From NCBI RefSeq assembly GCF_002286975.1, contig NZ_NSKB01000002.1, positions 558,001 to 622,000 of the forward strand: 64,000 bases of DNA, written 5' to 3'. Position 1 is the stretch's first letter; each line of letters opens with the position of its first letter. Made by a program: the position numbers and the translations under genes. A model generated the notes under the pieces. That model had not been told where the DNA came from, did no database searches, and saw nothing but the letters and a program-made list of their open reading frames with translations. Shown here in pieces: positions 8,372 through 18,012 of the stretch. This stretch comes from Halomonas salipaludis (GTDB lineage Bacteria > Pseudomonadota > Gammaproteobacteria > Pseudomonadales > Halomonadaceae).

Positions 8372-9325
8372 ATGAAGATCGAACGCCTGCCCCTGAACGC
8401 CTTGCGAGCCTTCGCCGAGGCGGCGCGTACCGAGAGCTTCAAGAGTGCCGCCAGTCGCCTAGGCGTGACCCCCGGTGCGGTCAGCCGGCAGATCAAGCAG
8501 CTCGAAGAGCGCCTCGGCATTAGCCTCTTCGCGCGCCACGCAAATGGTGTGCAACTGAATGAGGCCGGGCGGCAACTGGCGAAAGATATCGACAGCGGCC
8601 TGGAAAGGATTGCCGCCGGGGTCATGGCCGCACGCCGGCATGCCCATCAAGCGCCGCTACTGACGTTAAGCGCACCGCCATCCTTTATGCAGCTGTGGTT
8701 ACTTCCCCGTTTGGCGGAGTTCGACGCCACGTTGGGTGGCCTCGACATCTCCCTGGATGCCAGCCAGTCGCTCACCACACCCGCTTGGCAAGGCGATGGC
8801 GCTCGCTTGGCGATTCGCTACGGCCGCGGCCCCTGGCCAGAGGCGCAAAGCCACCGGATGTTCGACGATGAGCTGTTTCCGGTCTGCGCTCCGTCTCTGC
8901 TGGCGCATTACGAGCGCTCCATGCAGCCAGCGGATCTGGCCAACCACCGGTTGCTCGAAGTCGCCTGGGAGTCGCAGCAGGGAATCAGCTTCCCCGGCTG
9001 GCGGGCATGGCTCGATGCCGCTGGCGTCGGCGACAAGGTAGCGCCACCGCAACACCGCCACTCACTGTTCAGCATGGCCCTGGACCAGGCTATCGCCGGG
9101 CGGGGCATCATGCTGGCCAACCACCCTATCGCGATGGATCGGCTCGATAGTGGCGTGCTCGTGCGCCCCTTCGGCGAGCGCCATGTGCTCGCCTCACCGC
9201 TGACCTACGACCTGCTGACGCCACCTCGCGGCGAGGCACCGCCTGCGGTGGCACGCTTTATCGACTGGCTGCTGGACGAGGCCGCTGCGTTCGACCGGGA
9301 CACGCATGGCAACGCCCGGCGCTGA
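8372..9325 (+). CDS. LysR-family transcriptional regulator (GcvA-like)
   Basis: A 317-residue LysR protein: N-terminal winged helix (PLNALRAFAEAARTESFKSA, then GVTPGAVSRQIKQLEERLG) and a periplasmic-binding-fold effector domain. The opening PLNALRAFEAAAR style is that of the GcvA/AmpR-like branch. Its position, divergent from the EamA exporter with about 100 bases between them, suggests it regulates that exporter and itself. The ligand is unknown. Confidence 0.85.
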   Translation: MKIERLPLNALRAFAEAARTESFKSAASRLGVTPGAVSRQIKQLEERLGISLFARHANGVQLNEAGRQLAKDIDSGLERIAAGVMAARRHAHQAPLLTLSAPPSFMQLWLLPRLAEFDATLGGLDISLDASQSLTTPAWQGDGARLAIRYGRGPWPEAQSHRMFDDELFPVCAPSLLAHYERSMQPADLANHRLLEVAWESQQGISFPGWRAWLDAAGVGDKVAPPQHRHSLFSMALDQAIAGRGIMLANHPIAMDRLDSGVLVRPFGERHVLASPLTYDLLTPPRGEAPPAVARFIDWLLDEAAAFDRDTHGNARR

Positions 9326-9345
9326 TGTTCTAGAGGTCGCTAATG

Positions 9346-10047
9346 TCATGGGCCATGGTCATCCCAGCGGTGCTCGGCGACTTCCAAGACGTGGGTCACG
9401 GCCTGCGCCCTGCCATCCCACACATAGCGAAGATGCGGACCCTGGACGGGTATGCTCAGCGCCGGCGGTCGAAATACCGCCGCACATTCGTGCCCCGGTT
9501 GCCTGACGCTATTGTAGAGAATGCCCCACGCCCCTTCCGCCCTGAGACGCGAGGCAAATGCTTGGCCCCTCGGATAGGTGGCCGAGTCCGGGTCGTGCAG
9601 CTCGGGGTAACCCACTCGCACATCGTGCAGCGCCCGGGTAACGGTGTTGATATAGCTTCGCATGGTGATTTCGACGCTGGCCTCGCGGGTCGCCGCCAGG
9701 AACTCGGCCATGTGGTAGCGGGTCTCGGCAATCGCCGCATCCAGCGTGCTGGCGCAGAAGTAGACCCCGTAGCTGCCGTCGGTAAAACGCGATGGCCGCC
9801 CGATATGGGTAAAGGCCGCCATGATGGGAGAAGAGCCGGAGCCCGCGACACGATCATGCGGTGGCACTCGGTTCAGTTGTCCGGCCTCCTCGAGCAACCT
9901 GTCGTTGGTCATCGCCTCGATGGCAAAAGCCAGCTCCAGGTCTTCCGGATCCAGGGTGTCCTCGAACACGGCGATGGGAGGATAGGCGCTGTTGATGATG
10001 CGGTAAGCATTTCGCCACGCCGGTAGGCAGGTCTCCACCCCGCTCAT
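9346..10047 (-). CDS. RES-domain toxin
   Basis: A 233-residue RES-domain protein. The family toxins degrade NAD+ in the cell and are neutralised by Xre/MbcA/ParS-type antitoxins. RES features are visible: AYRI near residue 15, GSYGVYFCASTLDAAIAETR in the middle (glycine-tyrosine strand and the catalytic-type glutamate) and a C-terminal strand region. ATG 10047 overlaps the antitoxin stop in an ATGA arrangement, giving translational coupling with antitoxin first. That gene order is the standard one for RES/Xre modules. Confidence 0.85.
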   Translation of the reverse strand: MSGVETCLPAWRNAYRIINSAYPPIAVFEDTLDPEDLELAFAIEAMTNDRLLEEAGQLNRVPPHDRVAGSGSSPIMAAFTHIGRPSRFTDGSYGVYFCASTLDAAIAETRYHMAEFLAATREASVEITMRSYINTVTRALHDVRVGYPELHDPDSATYPRGQAFASRLRAEGAWGILYNSVRQPGHECAAVFRPPALSIPVQGPHLRYVWDGRAQAVTHVLEVAEHRWDDHGP

Positions 10048-10445
10048 CCCAGGACACTGTCCAGGTAGCGCCGGGTATCCGCCAGGTCCACCACGCGGCC
10101 ATGCAGCATGTACTCGAGGGCCGACTGCCCATTGAACGGCGCGGCGGCATTCGCCTTGTGCACCCATTCATAGGCCTTGTCGGGGCTGCTGCTGAAGAGG
10201 ATGCGCAGCGCCTTGTGGATCCCCATGAGGTAGGAGATTCGCTCCAGGGTGTCATGTGGCAGACGGACTTGAGGCAGCTTCTTGTACTTGTGGTAGGTGG
10301 TATTGCCGATACTGCCCAGCAGGATGCGTTGCTGGGCCGGCGTGCAGCCCCATAACCCCATGACGTTGAAGAAGAACGTCAATGCGACGCGACCGGCTTC
10401 GGGGGTGGCCGTATCGGGGCGTTCGACCTGCTGTTCAGCGTTCAT
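10044..10445 (-). CDS. Xre/MbcA/ParS-family antitoxin (DUF2384)
   Basis: A 133-residue partner of the RES toxin. The N-terminal half is a helix-turn-helix-like domain (WGCTPAQQRILLGSIGNTTY), and the C-terminal half is the toxin-binding domain of the DUF2384 family (ISYLMGIHKALRILF, then PFNGQSALEYMLHG, then the DTRRYLDSVLG end). It precedes and overlaps the toxin gene. The ribosome site AGGAG lies about eight bases before the ATG. Autoregulation is likely through the two palindromes just upstream. Confidence 0.87.
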   Translation of the reverse strand: MNAEQQVERPDTATPEAGRVALTFFFNVMGLWGCTPAQQRILLGSIGNTTYHKYKKLPQVRLPHDTLERISYLMGIHKALRILFSSSPDKAYEWVHKANAAAPFNGQSALEYMLHGRVVDLADTRRYLDSVLG

Positions 10446-10469
10446 GGACTTGCTCCTGCGGGAATGACA

Positions 10470-10511
10470 GTCCGCATATGAACTATAGTAAAAATCAACT
10501 TCGCATGCGAA
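10470..10511 (-). promoter_or_regulatory. Twin operators and promoter of the RES/Xre module
   Basis: TTCGCATGCGAA (10500-10511) is a perfect 12-base palindrome, and GTCCGCATATGAAC (10470-10483) is an imperfect copy of the same motif. A TATAGT -10-like box read toward the antitoxin lies between them at about 10485-10490, so a bound dimer pair would cover the promoter. This is the layout expected for an autoregulated toxin-antitoxin operon. Confidence 0.6.
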
Positions 10512-10594
10512 CTTTCATGCATCAACCGCGTTTATCCGCCTACGCTTTTACGGCACCATGAGGCCTTGCCTCACCTCCCGAGCAAGGACCCGCC

Positions 10595-13500
10595 ATGCCG
10601 TTCGCCACCACCGCCCTACCGCCCGGCTTCATGGTCGTTCACGGCAATCGCCTGGAGGATCTGCGCGGCCTGGCGGTGGAGTGGATGAAGCGCCACCCGC
10701 TCAGCCCCCTCGAGTACGAGACGATCCTGGTGCAGAGCAACGGCATCGGCCAGTGGATGAAGCTGGCGCTGGCCGCCGACGAGGCCGACGGCGGCAGCGG
10801 CATCGCCGCCGCGCTGGACGTCACCCTGCCGGCGCGCTTCCTGTGGCAGGCCTACCGCGCGGTGCTCAACCATGTGGAAGGCGACCCCAACGCGGTGCCG
10901 GCCACCTCGCCCTTCGACAAGTCGCACCTGATATGGCGGCTGCTGCGCCTGCTGCCCGAGCTGATGCCACGCGACGAATTCGCCCCGCTGCGCCGCTTCC
11001 TCGAAGGCGACAACGACCTGCGCAAGCACCACCAGCTCGCCGAGCGCCTGGCCGACCTGTTCGATCAGTACCAGGTGTACCGCGCCGACTGGCTCGACGC
11101 CTGGGGCCGCGGCGAGGACGTGCTGATCTCCGCCCGCGGCCAGGCCCAGGCGCTTCCCGACACCCAGCGCTGGCAGCCCGCCCTGTGGCGTGCGCTGATC
11201 GAAGACGTGGGCGACAACGGCGTGGCCTCCAGCCGCGCCATGGTGCACCGGCGCTTCCTCGAGGCGGCGCGCCAGCTCGACGGCGACAACCGCCCCGTTG
11301 ATCTTCCAAGGCGGGTGATGGTGTTCGGCATCTCGTCGCTGCCGCAGCAGTCGCTGGAAGCACTGGCTGCCATCGCCCGCTGCAGCCAGGTGGTGCTGTG
11401 CGTGCACAACCCCTGCCAGCACTACTGGGCCGACATCATCGAGCACAAGGACCTGCTCCGCGCCCAGCGCTACCGGCAGCAGCGCAAGGCCGGCATGCCG
11501 GCACAGCTCGACGTGCTCGGCGATGGTGACGGTGAGGAGAGCCTGCACCTGCACGCCCAGCCGCTGCTGGCTGCCTGGGGCAAGCAGGGCCGCGACTACC
11601 TGCGTCTGCTCGACGAGCACGACGACGCCCAGCAGTACCAGCGCCTGTTCGCCGCCGACTCGCTACGCATCGACCTGTTCGAGCCCTTCGTGGGCGAGGG
11701 CGACGGCCGGCTGCTGCAGCAATTGCAGGACGACATCCGCGAGCTGCGCCCGCTGCACGAGACCCGCGACACCTGGCCGGCGGTGGACCCCAGCCGCGAC
11801 GACTCCATCGTCTTCCACGCCGCCCACAGCCCCCAGCGTGAGGTGGAGATCCTCCACGACCAGCTGCTCGCCGCCTTCAGCGCCGACCCCAGCCTCAAGC
11901 CCCGCGACGTGATCGTGATGGTGCCGGACATCGACCACTACGCGCCCCATGTGCAGGCGGTCTTCGGTCAATATGCGAGGGGTCAGATCGAGCGCGACGA
12001 CCCGCGCTACATCCCCTTCACGCTCTCCGACCAGGGCAGCCGCCACCGCCTGCCGCTGCTGATCGCGCTGGAGAAACTGCTGCGCCTGCCGGAGCTACGC
12101 CTCTCGGTGAGCGACCTGCTCGACATGATTGACGTGCCCGCCCTGCGCGCACGCTTCGGCATCGAGGAAGACGACGTACCCACCCTGCGCCGCTGGATCG
12201 AGGGCGCCGGCATCCGCTGGGGACTCAATGCCGGCCAGCGCGGCAGCCTCGACCTGCCACAGGGCATGGAGCAGAACACCTGGGCCTTCGGCCTGCGCCG
12301 GCTATTGCTGGGCTACGCCGTGGGCGAGGCCGCCAGCGGCCCGTGGCAGGGCATCGAGCCCTTCGACGACATCGGCGGCCTGGATGCGGCGCTGGCCGGC
12401 CCCCTCGCCGCGCTGCTGGAAACCCTGGAACAGCAGTGGCGCAGCCTGCGCGAGCCCACCGACGTGAGCGGCTGGGTGCAGCGTCTGCGTGCCCTGCTGG
12501 AAGCGAGCTTTCTCGCCGACACGCCCGAGGACAGCCTGATGCTGGCCCAGCTCGAGCAGACGCTGCAGGAGTGGCAGGAGAGCGCCGATGAGGCCGGGCT
12601 GACTCGCAACCTTCCGCTCTCCGTGGTGCGCGAGCACTGGCTGGGGCAGATCGACGAGTCGAGCCTGTCGCAGCGCTTCATGGCCGGGGCCGTCAATTTC
12701 GCCACCCTGATGCCGATGCGCGCCATCCCCTTCAAGCGCGTCTGTCTGCTGGGCATGAACGACGGTGACTACCCGCGCAGCCAGCCGCCGATGGACTTCG
12801 ACCTGATGAACGGCGACTACCGCCCCGGCGACCGCTCGCGCCGCGAGGACGACCGCTACCTGTTCCTGGAAGCGCTGCTCTCCGCCCGCGAGCAGCTCTA
12901 CGTCAGTTGGGTGGGCCGCAGCATCGTCGACAACAACGAAAAACCGCCCTCGGTGCTGGTCGGCCAGCTGCGCGACCACCTCCAGGCCGGCTGGCACACG
13001 ACGGACGGCGCTGATCTGCTCGATTCGCTCACCACCGCGCACCCGCTGCAGCCCTTCAGCCGCAGCTACTTCCCCAGCGAGGCACAGCAGGGCGAGCGCG
13101 ACGTCTCGGCCCGGCGGCTGTTTACCTATGCCCACGAGTGGCGCGACATTCACGGACAAGCACACGGAGAAGCGACGTCGGAAGCCGCGCCCCTCGACCT
13201 GGGTGAATTCAAGCATGAGAACCCGCTGACACTGCACCAACTGGGTAATTTTTTGCGCGACCCGGCGAAGGCCTTCTTTACCACCCGGCTCAAGGTCTCC
13301 CTGGAGCGCGAAGACATCGTCAGCCTCGACCACGAGCCCTTCGCCCTGGACGGCCTCGCCAACTGGCAGCTACAGGACCTGCTGATCCGCGAGCAGCGCC
13401 GCGCCGTGGACGAGCACCAACCCCGCGAGCCCGCCATGCTCGCCACCCTCGACCGCCTGCAGGGCCAAGGCGTGCTGGCCATGGGCGCCTTCGGCGAGCG

Positions 13501-14227
13501 CATGCGCGAGCAGCTCACCGAACCGATGCCGGAACTGTTCGAAGCCTACGAGGCCGCGCTGGACGAGTGGCCCCACGCCATCGAAGAGCCCGAGCCGGTG
13601 CAGCTCAACGTGCCCGGCGCACCGCCCCTGGAAGACTGGCTCGACGAACTGCGCAGCGACGCAAGCGGCAACCGCTGCCGCCTGGTGCTGGTCAGCAGCA
13701 GCTTGATCAAGAAGGGCAAGTACCACTGGCAACACATCCTGCGCCACTGGGTGGCGCACCTGGCCGGTCATCTGGAAGGCCAAGCCATGACGACGAGACT
13801 GCTCTCCAAGGCGGGCCACGTGACACTGCCGCCGCTTGACCCGGAACTCGCCCGCGGCCACCTGCGCGAGATCGTCAAAGCCTGGCAGGCCGGCATGCGC
13901 GAGCCGCTGCCGCTGGCCTGCGACACCGCCTTCGTCTGGCTCAGCAAACTGGGCACGCCGGAGAGTGAGCGCGACAGCGACGCCTGGCACGCCGCCCGCA
14001 AGACCTACGAGGGTGACGACTACAACGCCGGCGAAGTGGGCCGCAACGCCTACCTCGCCCACCGCTGGCCAACCTTCACCCGGCTCTACGAAGCCCGCCA
14101 GGACACTCTCGGTTTTGCCGAACTCACCGACCGGCTACTCGCCCCGGTGCATCTTGCCGTGAAAGGGGACAAGAAGAAGGAAGAGCGAAGAGGGAAGGGT
14201 GAAGAAGGAAAAGGGAAGACGCCATGA
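10595..14227 (+). CDS. recC: Exodeoxyribonuclease V subunit gamma, RecC
   Basis: A 1210-residue RecC, the subunit that scans for Chi and splits the strands in the RecBCD helicase-nuclease that starts double-strand break repair and degrades foreign linear DNA. The opening (FMVVHGNRLEDLRGLAVEWM) and the LVQSNGIGQWMKL segment are RecC hallmarks; CLLGMNDGDYPRSQPPMDFD near residue 725 is another. It is somewhat longer than the Escherichia coli protein, partly because of a lysine/glutamate-rich tail encoded by a purine-only stretch just before the stop. An AAGGA ribosome site precedes ATG 10595. Its stop overlaps the recB start (ATGA), so the three subunits are translated as a coupled unit in the order C-B-D. 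Confidence 0.97.
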   Translation: MPFATTALPPGFMVVHGNRLEDLRGLAVEWMKRHPLSPLEYETILVQSNGIGQWMKLALAADEADGGSGIAAALDVTLPARFLWQAYRAVLNHVEGDPNAVPATSPFDKSHLIWRLLRLLPELMPRDEFAPLRRFLEGDNDLRKHHQLAERLADLFDQYQVYRADWLDAWGRGEDVLISARGQAQALPDTQRWQPALWRALIEDVGDNGVASSRAMVHRRFLEAARQLDGDNRPVDLPRRVMVFGISSLPQQSLEALAAIARCSQVVLCVHNPCQHYWADIIEHKDLLRAQRYRQQRKAGMPAQLDVLGDGDGEESLHLHAQPLLAAWGKQGRDYLRLLDEHDDAQQYQRLFAADSLRIDLFEPFVGEGDGRLLQQLQDDIRELRPLHETRDTWPAVDPSRDDSIVFHAAHSPQREVEILHDQLLAAFSADPSLKPRDVIVMVPDIDHYAPHVQAVFGQYARGQIERDDPRYIPFTLSDQGSRHRLPLLIALEKLLRLPELRLSVSDLLDMIDVPALRARFGIEEDDVPTLRRWIEGAGIRWGLNAGQRGSLDLPQGMEQNTWAFGLRRLLLGYAVGEAASGPWQGIEPFDDIGGLDAALAGPLAALLETLEQQWRSLREPTDVSGWVQRLRALLEASFLADTPEDSLMLAQLEQTLQEWQESADEAGLTRNLPLSVVREHWLGQIDESSLSQRFMAGAVNFATLMPMRAIPFKRVCLLGMNDGDYPRSQPPMDFDLMNGDYRPGDRSRREDDRYLFLEALLSAREQLYVSWVGRSIVDNNEKPPSVLVGQLRDHLQAGWHTTDGADLLDSLTTAHPLQPFSRSYFPSEAQQGERDVSARRLFTYAHEWRDIHGQAHGEATSEAAPLDLGEFKHENPLTLHQLGNFLRDPAKAFFTTRLKVSLEREDIVSLDHEPFALDGLANWQLQDLLIREQRRAVDEHQPREPAMLATLDRLQGQGVLAMGAFGERMREQLTEPMPELFEAYEAALDEWPHAIEEPEPVQLNVPGAPPLEDWLDELRSDASGNRCRLVLVSSSLIKKGKYHWQHILRHWVAHLAGHLEGQAMTTRLLSKAGHVTLPPLDPELARGHLREIVKAWQAGMREPLPLACDTAFVWLSKLGTPESERDSDAWHAARKTYEGDDYNAGEVGRNAYLAHRWPTFTRLYEARQDTLGFAELTDRLLAPVHLAVKGDKKKEERRGKGEEGKGKTP

Positions 14228-17200
14228 GCGACGTCACGCAGCTAAATCCGCTCGACTTTTCTCTGCACGGCAGCCGCCTGATCGAAGCCAGCGCCGGCAC
14301 GGGCAAGACCTTCACCATCGCCCTGCTCTACGTGCGCCTGGTACTCGGCGCCCGCTCAGTCGAGGACGACGCCGCCTTCGAGCGCCCGCTCACGCCGCCC
14401 GAAATCCTCGTCGTCACCTTCACCAATGCCGCTACCCAGGAGCTGCGCGAGCGGATTCGCGCCAGGCTCGTAGAGGCGGCGAATGTTTTTCTGCAACCGG
14501 CGGAAGATGCCGAGGGCGACGAGCTACTTCTTCAATTACGTGACCACTACGATCCCGCCACCTGGCCAGCCTGCGCCCGGCGCCTGCAGCTCGCCGCCGA
14601 ATGGATGGACGAGGCCGCCGTCTCCACCATCCACAGCTGGTGCTACCGCATGCTGCGCGAGCACGCCTTCGACAGCGGCAGCCTGTTCTCCCTCGACCTG
14701 GAAAACGACCAGACCGAGCTGGAACTCGAAGTGGTGCGCGACTACTGGCGCAGCTTCTACTACCCGCTCAACACCGACGAACTGGCCAGCGTGGTGCGCC
14801 ACTGGAGTACGCCCGAGCAACTGCACGCTGCCGTGCGCGGGCTGATGCCCGAATGTGATGCGCTCAACAAGGGCGCCCCGCCCCCGGCCGACACCGTGGC
14901 CAACGCCCAGCGCGAAACCGCCGAGCGCCTGGCAGAGCTCAAGGCGCCGTGGGCCACGTGGGTCGAGCAGTTGCGCGATGTGTTCGAAGAGGCCACCCGG
15001 CAGAAGGCCTTCAAGGGCCAGAGCTTCAACGCCAAGAGCCGCGCCAACTGGCTAGGCGCGCTACACGACTGGTCCCAGGGCGATGCCACCTGGCCCGGCC
15101 TGACCGACGCCGCCTGGAAGCGCCTCACGCCCCAGGGCATGGCCGATATCTGGCTCAAGGGCGAGCCGCCGAACCACCCGGCGCTGGCCGCGCTGGAAAC
15201 GCTGCAGGACGAGCTCAACACCCTGCCCGCCCCCTACGCCGACCTGCTCACCCACGCCGTGCACTGGTGCCGGGCGCGGCTCGACCGCGAGCAGGAGCGC
15301 CGCGCCGAGATGGGCCCCAACGAGCTGCTCGTCCATCTCGACCGCGCCCTCGCCGGCCCCAACTGCGAGGCGCTGGGCGCGCAGATCCGTCGCCAGTTCC
15401 CGGTCGCCCTGGTCGACGAGTTCCAGGACACCGACCCGGTGCAGTACCGCATCTTCGACTGCGTCTACCGCATCCGCGAGAACTCGCCTGAGACCGGCGT
15501 GTTCCTGATCGGCGATCCCAAGCAGGCGATCTACGCCTTCCGCGGCGCCGACATCCATACCTACCTGCGCGCCCGCCGCGACACCCAAGGCCGCCACGTC
15601 ACCCTGGGCACCAACTTCCGCTCCAGCAGCGAGATGGTCGAAGCCGTGAACCGCTGCTTCGAATTCGCCGAGGCGCACCCGCCCGGTGCCTTCCTGTTCA
15701 ATTCCCCCGAGGGGAACCCCGTTCCTTTCAATGCGGTTGGCGCCAAGGGACGCAAGGACTCACTTACCCGCCAGGGCCAGACGCTACCGGCCATGACCCT
15801 GTGGCAGCTAGAGAGCGACGAGCCGCTCTCCAAGACCGCCTACCACGGCGTGATGGCCGAGCGCTGCGCCTCGTATATGGTAGAGCTGCTCAACGAGGGA
15901 CAAGGCGGCCTCACAGGCTTCCAGCAAGGCGAAGCGTTCAAGCCGCTCAAGCCCTCTGACATGGCGGTGCTGGTCAACGGCCTGGGCGAGGCGCGGGCGA
16001 TCCGCCAGGCGCTGGCCCGGCGCGGGGTGAAGAGCGTCTACCTCTCCGATAAGGACAAGGTGTTCGCCTCGCCGGTCGCTACCCAGCTCGACGCCTGGCT
16101 GCGCGCCTGCGCCGAACCCGAGGATGACAGGCTGCTGCGCACCGCCCTGGCCACCCCGGTGCTGGGGCTCGATATCGCCACGCTCGATAGATTGAACGAG
16201 GATGAGCTGGCCTGGGAAAGCCGCGTGCTGCAGTTCCGCGACTACCACCGGCTCTGGCAGCGCCAGGGCGTGCTGCCGCTGGTGCGCAAGATCATCCACG
16301 ACTTCGACGTGGCGACGCGGCTGCTCGCCTGGGGGCCTGCCAGCGACGGTGAGAGAGCACTTACCGACCTGCTCCATCTAGGGGAATTGCTGCAGCACGC
16401 CAGCCAGGAGCTCGACGGCGAACACGCGCTGATCCGCTTTCTCGCCGAATCCATCGCCCATCCCGAAGGCCAGGGCGACACCCATAAGCTGCGCCTGGAG
16501 AGCGACGCCGACCTGGTGCAGGTCATCACCATTCACAAGTCCAAGGGGCTGGAGTACCCGCTGGTGTTCCTGCCCTTTATCTGCAGCCACCGCCCGACCA
16601 AGAAGGACGACTCGCCGCTGCGCTGGCACGACGCCGAAGGCCGCCTGCGCATCAGCCTGGAGGCCGACGAGGAGACCCTGGCCACCGTCGACCGCGAGCG
16701 TCTGGGCGAGGACCTGCGCAAGCTCTACGTGGCGCTGACCCGCGCCCGCCACGCCACCTGGCTCGGCATGGCCCCGCTCAAGGGCGGCGAAGGCAGCGCC
16801 ATCGGCCAGCTGCTGGCCAACGGCGAGCCGATCGGGCCCAGCGTTTTTGAAGAAGTACTGAAGAGGCTCAAGGGCGACTGCGCCGCTATCGAGATCGCCC
16901 CGGCACCGCCGGCCCACGCCCAGATCGTCACCCAGAGCGAGCGCGACGAACTGCTCGGCGAAGCACGCACCCCCACGCGCCCCGCCCGCGAGCACTGGTG
17001 GATCGCCAGCTACTCGGCGCTGCGCCTCTCGGGAGACATGCTTTCTATTGAAACTACGACCGCCCCAGTAAGCACTGACTTACCGTCGAGCCCTCAGACT
17101 GCCTCGCTTGCTGCAACAACCGGCGCCCCGCTCGCCGAGCCGGCCACCGCCCTGGAAGCCACCGCGCTGGAAGTGATTGAAGAGCCGCATGACAGCGGCC

Positions 17201-18012
17201 AGAGCGAACCACTGCCCTCCTTGCACAGGTTCCCACGTGGCCCCGGCCCCGGCACCTTCCTTCACGGCATTCTCGAATGGGCCGGCGAGCTGGGCTTTGC
17301 CCGCGCGGCCCGCGACCCGGCCCTCCGCGAGGAGACCCTGGCCAGGCGCTGCCAGGTGCGCGGCTGGCAGCCGTGGCTGAATACCCTGCACGGCTGGTTC
17401 GGCACCCTGCTCGCCGCCCCGCTGCCGCTACCCAACGGCGCGGGCAGCCTCACCCTCGAAACGCTGACGAGCTACCAGGTGGAGATGGAGTTCTGGTTCG
17501 CCGCCAGCAAGGTCGACACCCGCCGGCTGGACGCCCTCGTAAGTGCTTACACACTGCCTAGCCCTTATGACAGCGCAAATACCCGCCTGCCGCGCCCCGC
17601 GCTGGATGCCGACACCCTCAACGGCATGCTCAAGGGCTTTATCGACCTGGTGTTCGAACTTGATGGGCACTACTACGTGGCCGACTGGAAATCCAACCAC
17701 CTGGGGCCGGACGACGCCGCCTATGCCCCCCAGGCCATGCAGCAGGCCATCGCCGAGAAGCGCTACGACCTGCAGTACGCGCTCTATCTGCTGGCCCTGC
17801 ACCGGCTGCTCAAGGCCCGCCTGCCGGGCTACGACTACGACCGGCACATCGGCGGCTCGCTTACGGTCTTTCTCAGGGGCGCCAATGCGGAGAGCCGCGG
17901 CGTGCACGCCGAGCGCCCCCCGCGAGAGCTGATCGAAGCGATGGACGCGCTGTTCCAGGGCGACACCCAAGCGGCAGGCGCCGCCCTCAACGAGCCGGAG
18001 GCCCAGGCATGA
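14224..18012 (+). CDS. recB: Exodeoxyribonuclease V subunit beta, RecB
   Basis: A 1262-residue RecB, the 3'-5' helicase and nuclease subunit of RecBCD. Visible in order: Walker A (EASAGTGKTFTIALLY, residues about 17-32), UvrD-type motif II (VALVDEFQDTDPVQYRIFD, about 396-414), GDPKQAIYAFRGAD, the late helicase motifs (TIHKSKGLEYPLVFLPF and LYVALTRARHA), and the C-terminal nuclease domain with YYVADWKSNHLG near residue 1152, where the Asp and Lys are catalytic. All catalytic motifs are intact. It overlaps recC at the start and recD at the end by four bases each. Confidence 0.97.
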   Translation: MSDVTQLNPLDFSLHGSRLIEASAGTGKTFTIALLYVRLVLGARSVEDDAAFERPLTPPEILVVTFTNAATQELRERIRARLVEAANVFLQPAEDAEGDELLLQLRDHYDPATWPACARRLQLAAEWMDEAAVSTIHSWCYRMLREHAFDSGSLFSLDLENDQTELELEVVRDYWRSFYYPLNTDELASVVRHWSTPEQLHAAVRGLMPECDALNKGAPPPADTVANAQRETAERLAELKAPWATWVEQLRDVFEEATRQKAFKGQSFNAKSRANWLGALHDWSQGDATWPGLTDAAWKRLTPQGMADIWLKGEPPNHPALAALETLQDELNTLPAPYADLLTHAVHWCRARLDREQERRAEMGPNELLVHLDRALAGPNCEALGAQIRRQFPVALVDEFQDTDPVQYRIFDCVYRIRENSPETGVFLIGDPKQAIYAFRGADIHTYLRARRDTQGRHVTLGTNFRSSSEMVEAVNRCFEFAEAHPPGAFLFNSPEGNPVPFNAVGAKGRKDSLTRQGQTLPAMTLWQLESDEPLSKTAYHGVMAERCASYMVELLNEGQGGLTGFQQGEAFKPLKPSDMAVLVNGLGEARAIRQALARRGVKSVYLSDKDKVFASPVATQLDAWLRACAEPEDDRLLRTALATPVLGLDIATLDRLNEDELAWESRVLQFRDYHRLWQRQGVLPLVRKIIHDFDVATRLLAWGPASDGERALTDLLHLGELLQHASQELDGEHALIRFLAESIAHPEGQGDTHKLRLESDADLVQVITIHKSKGLEYPLVFLPFICSHRPTKKDDSPLRWHDAEGRLRISLEADEETLATVDRERLGEDLRKLYVALTRARHATWLGMAPLKGGEGSAIGQLLANGEPIGPSVFEEVLKRLKGDCAAIEIAPAPPAHAQIVTQSERDELLGEARTPTRPAREHWWIASYSALRLSGDMLSIETTTAPVSTDLPSSPQTASLAATTGAPLAEPATALEATALEVIEEPHDSGQSEPLPSLHRFPRGPGPGTFLHGILEWAGELGFARAARDPALREETLARRCQVRGWQPWLNTLHGWFGTLLAAPLPLPNGAGSLTLETLTSYQVEMEFWFAASKVDTRRLDALVSAYTLPSPYDSANTRLPRPALDADTLNGMLKGFIDLVFELDGHYYVADWKSNHLGPDDAAYAPQAMQQAIAEKRYDLQYALYLLALHRLLKARLPGYDYDRHIGGSLTVFLRGANAESRGVHAERPPRELIEAMDALFQGDTQAAGAALNEPEAQA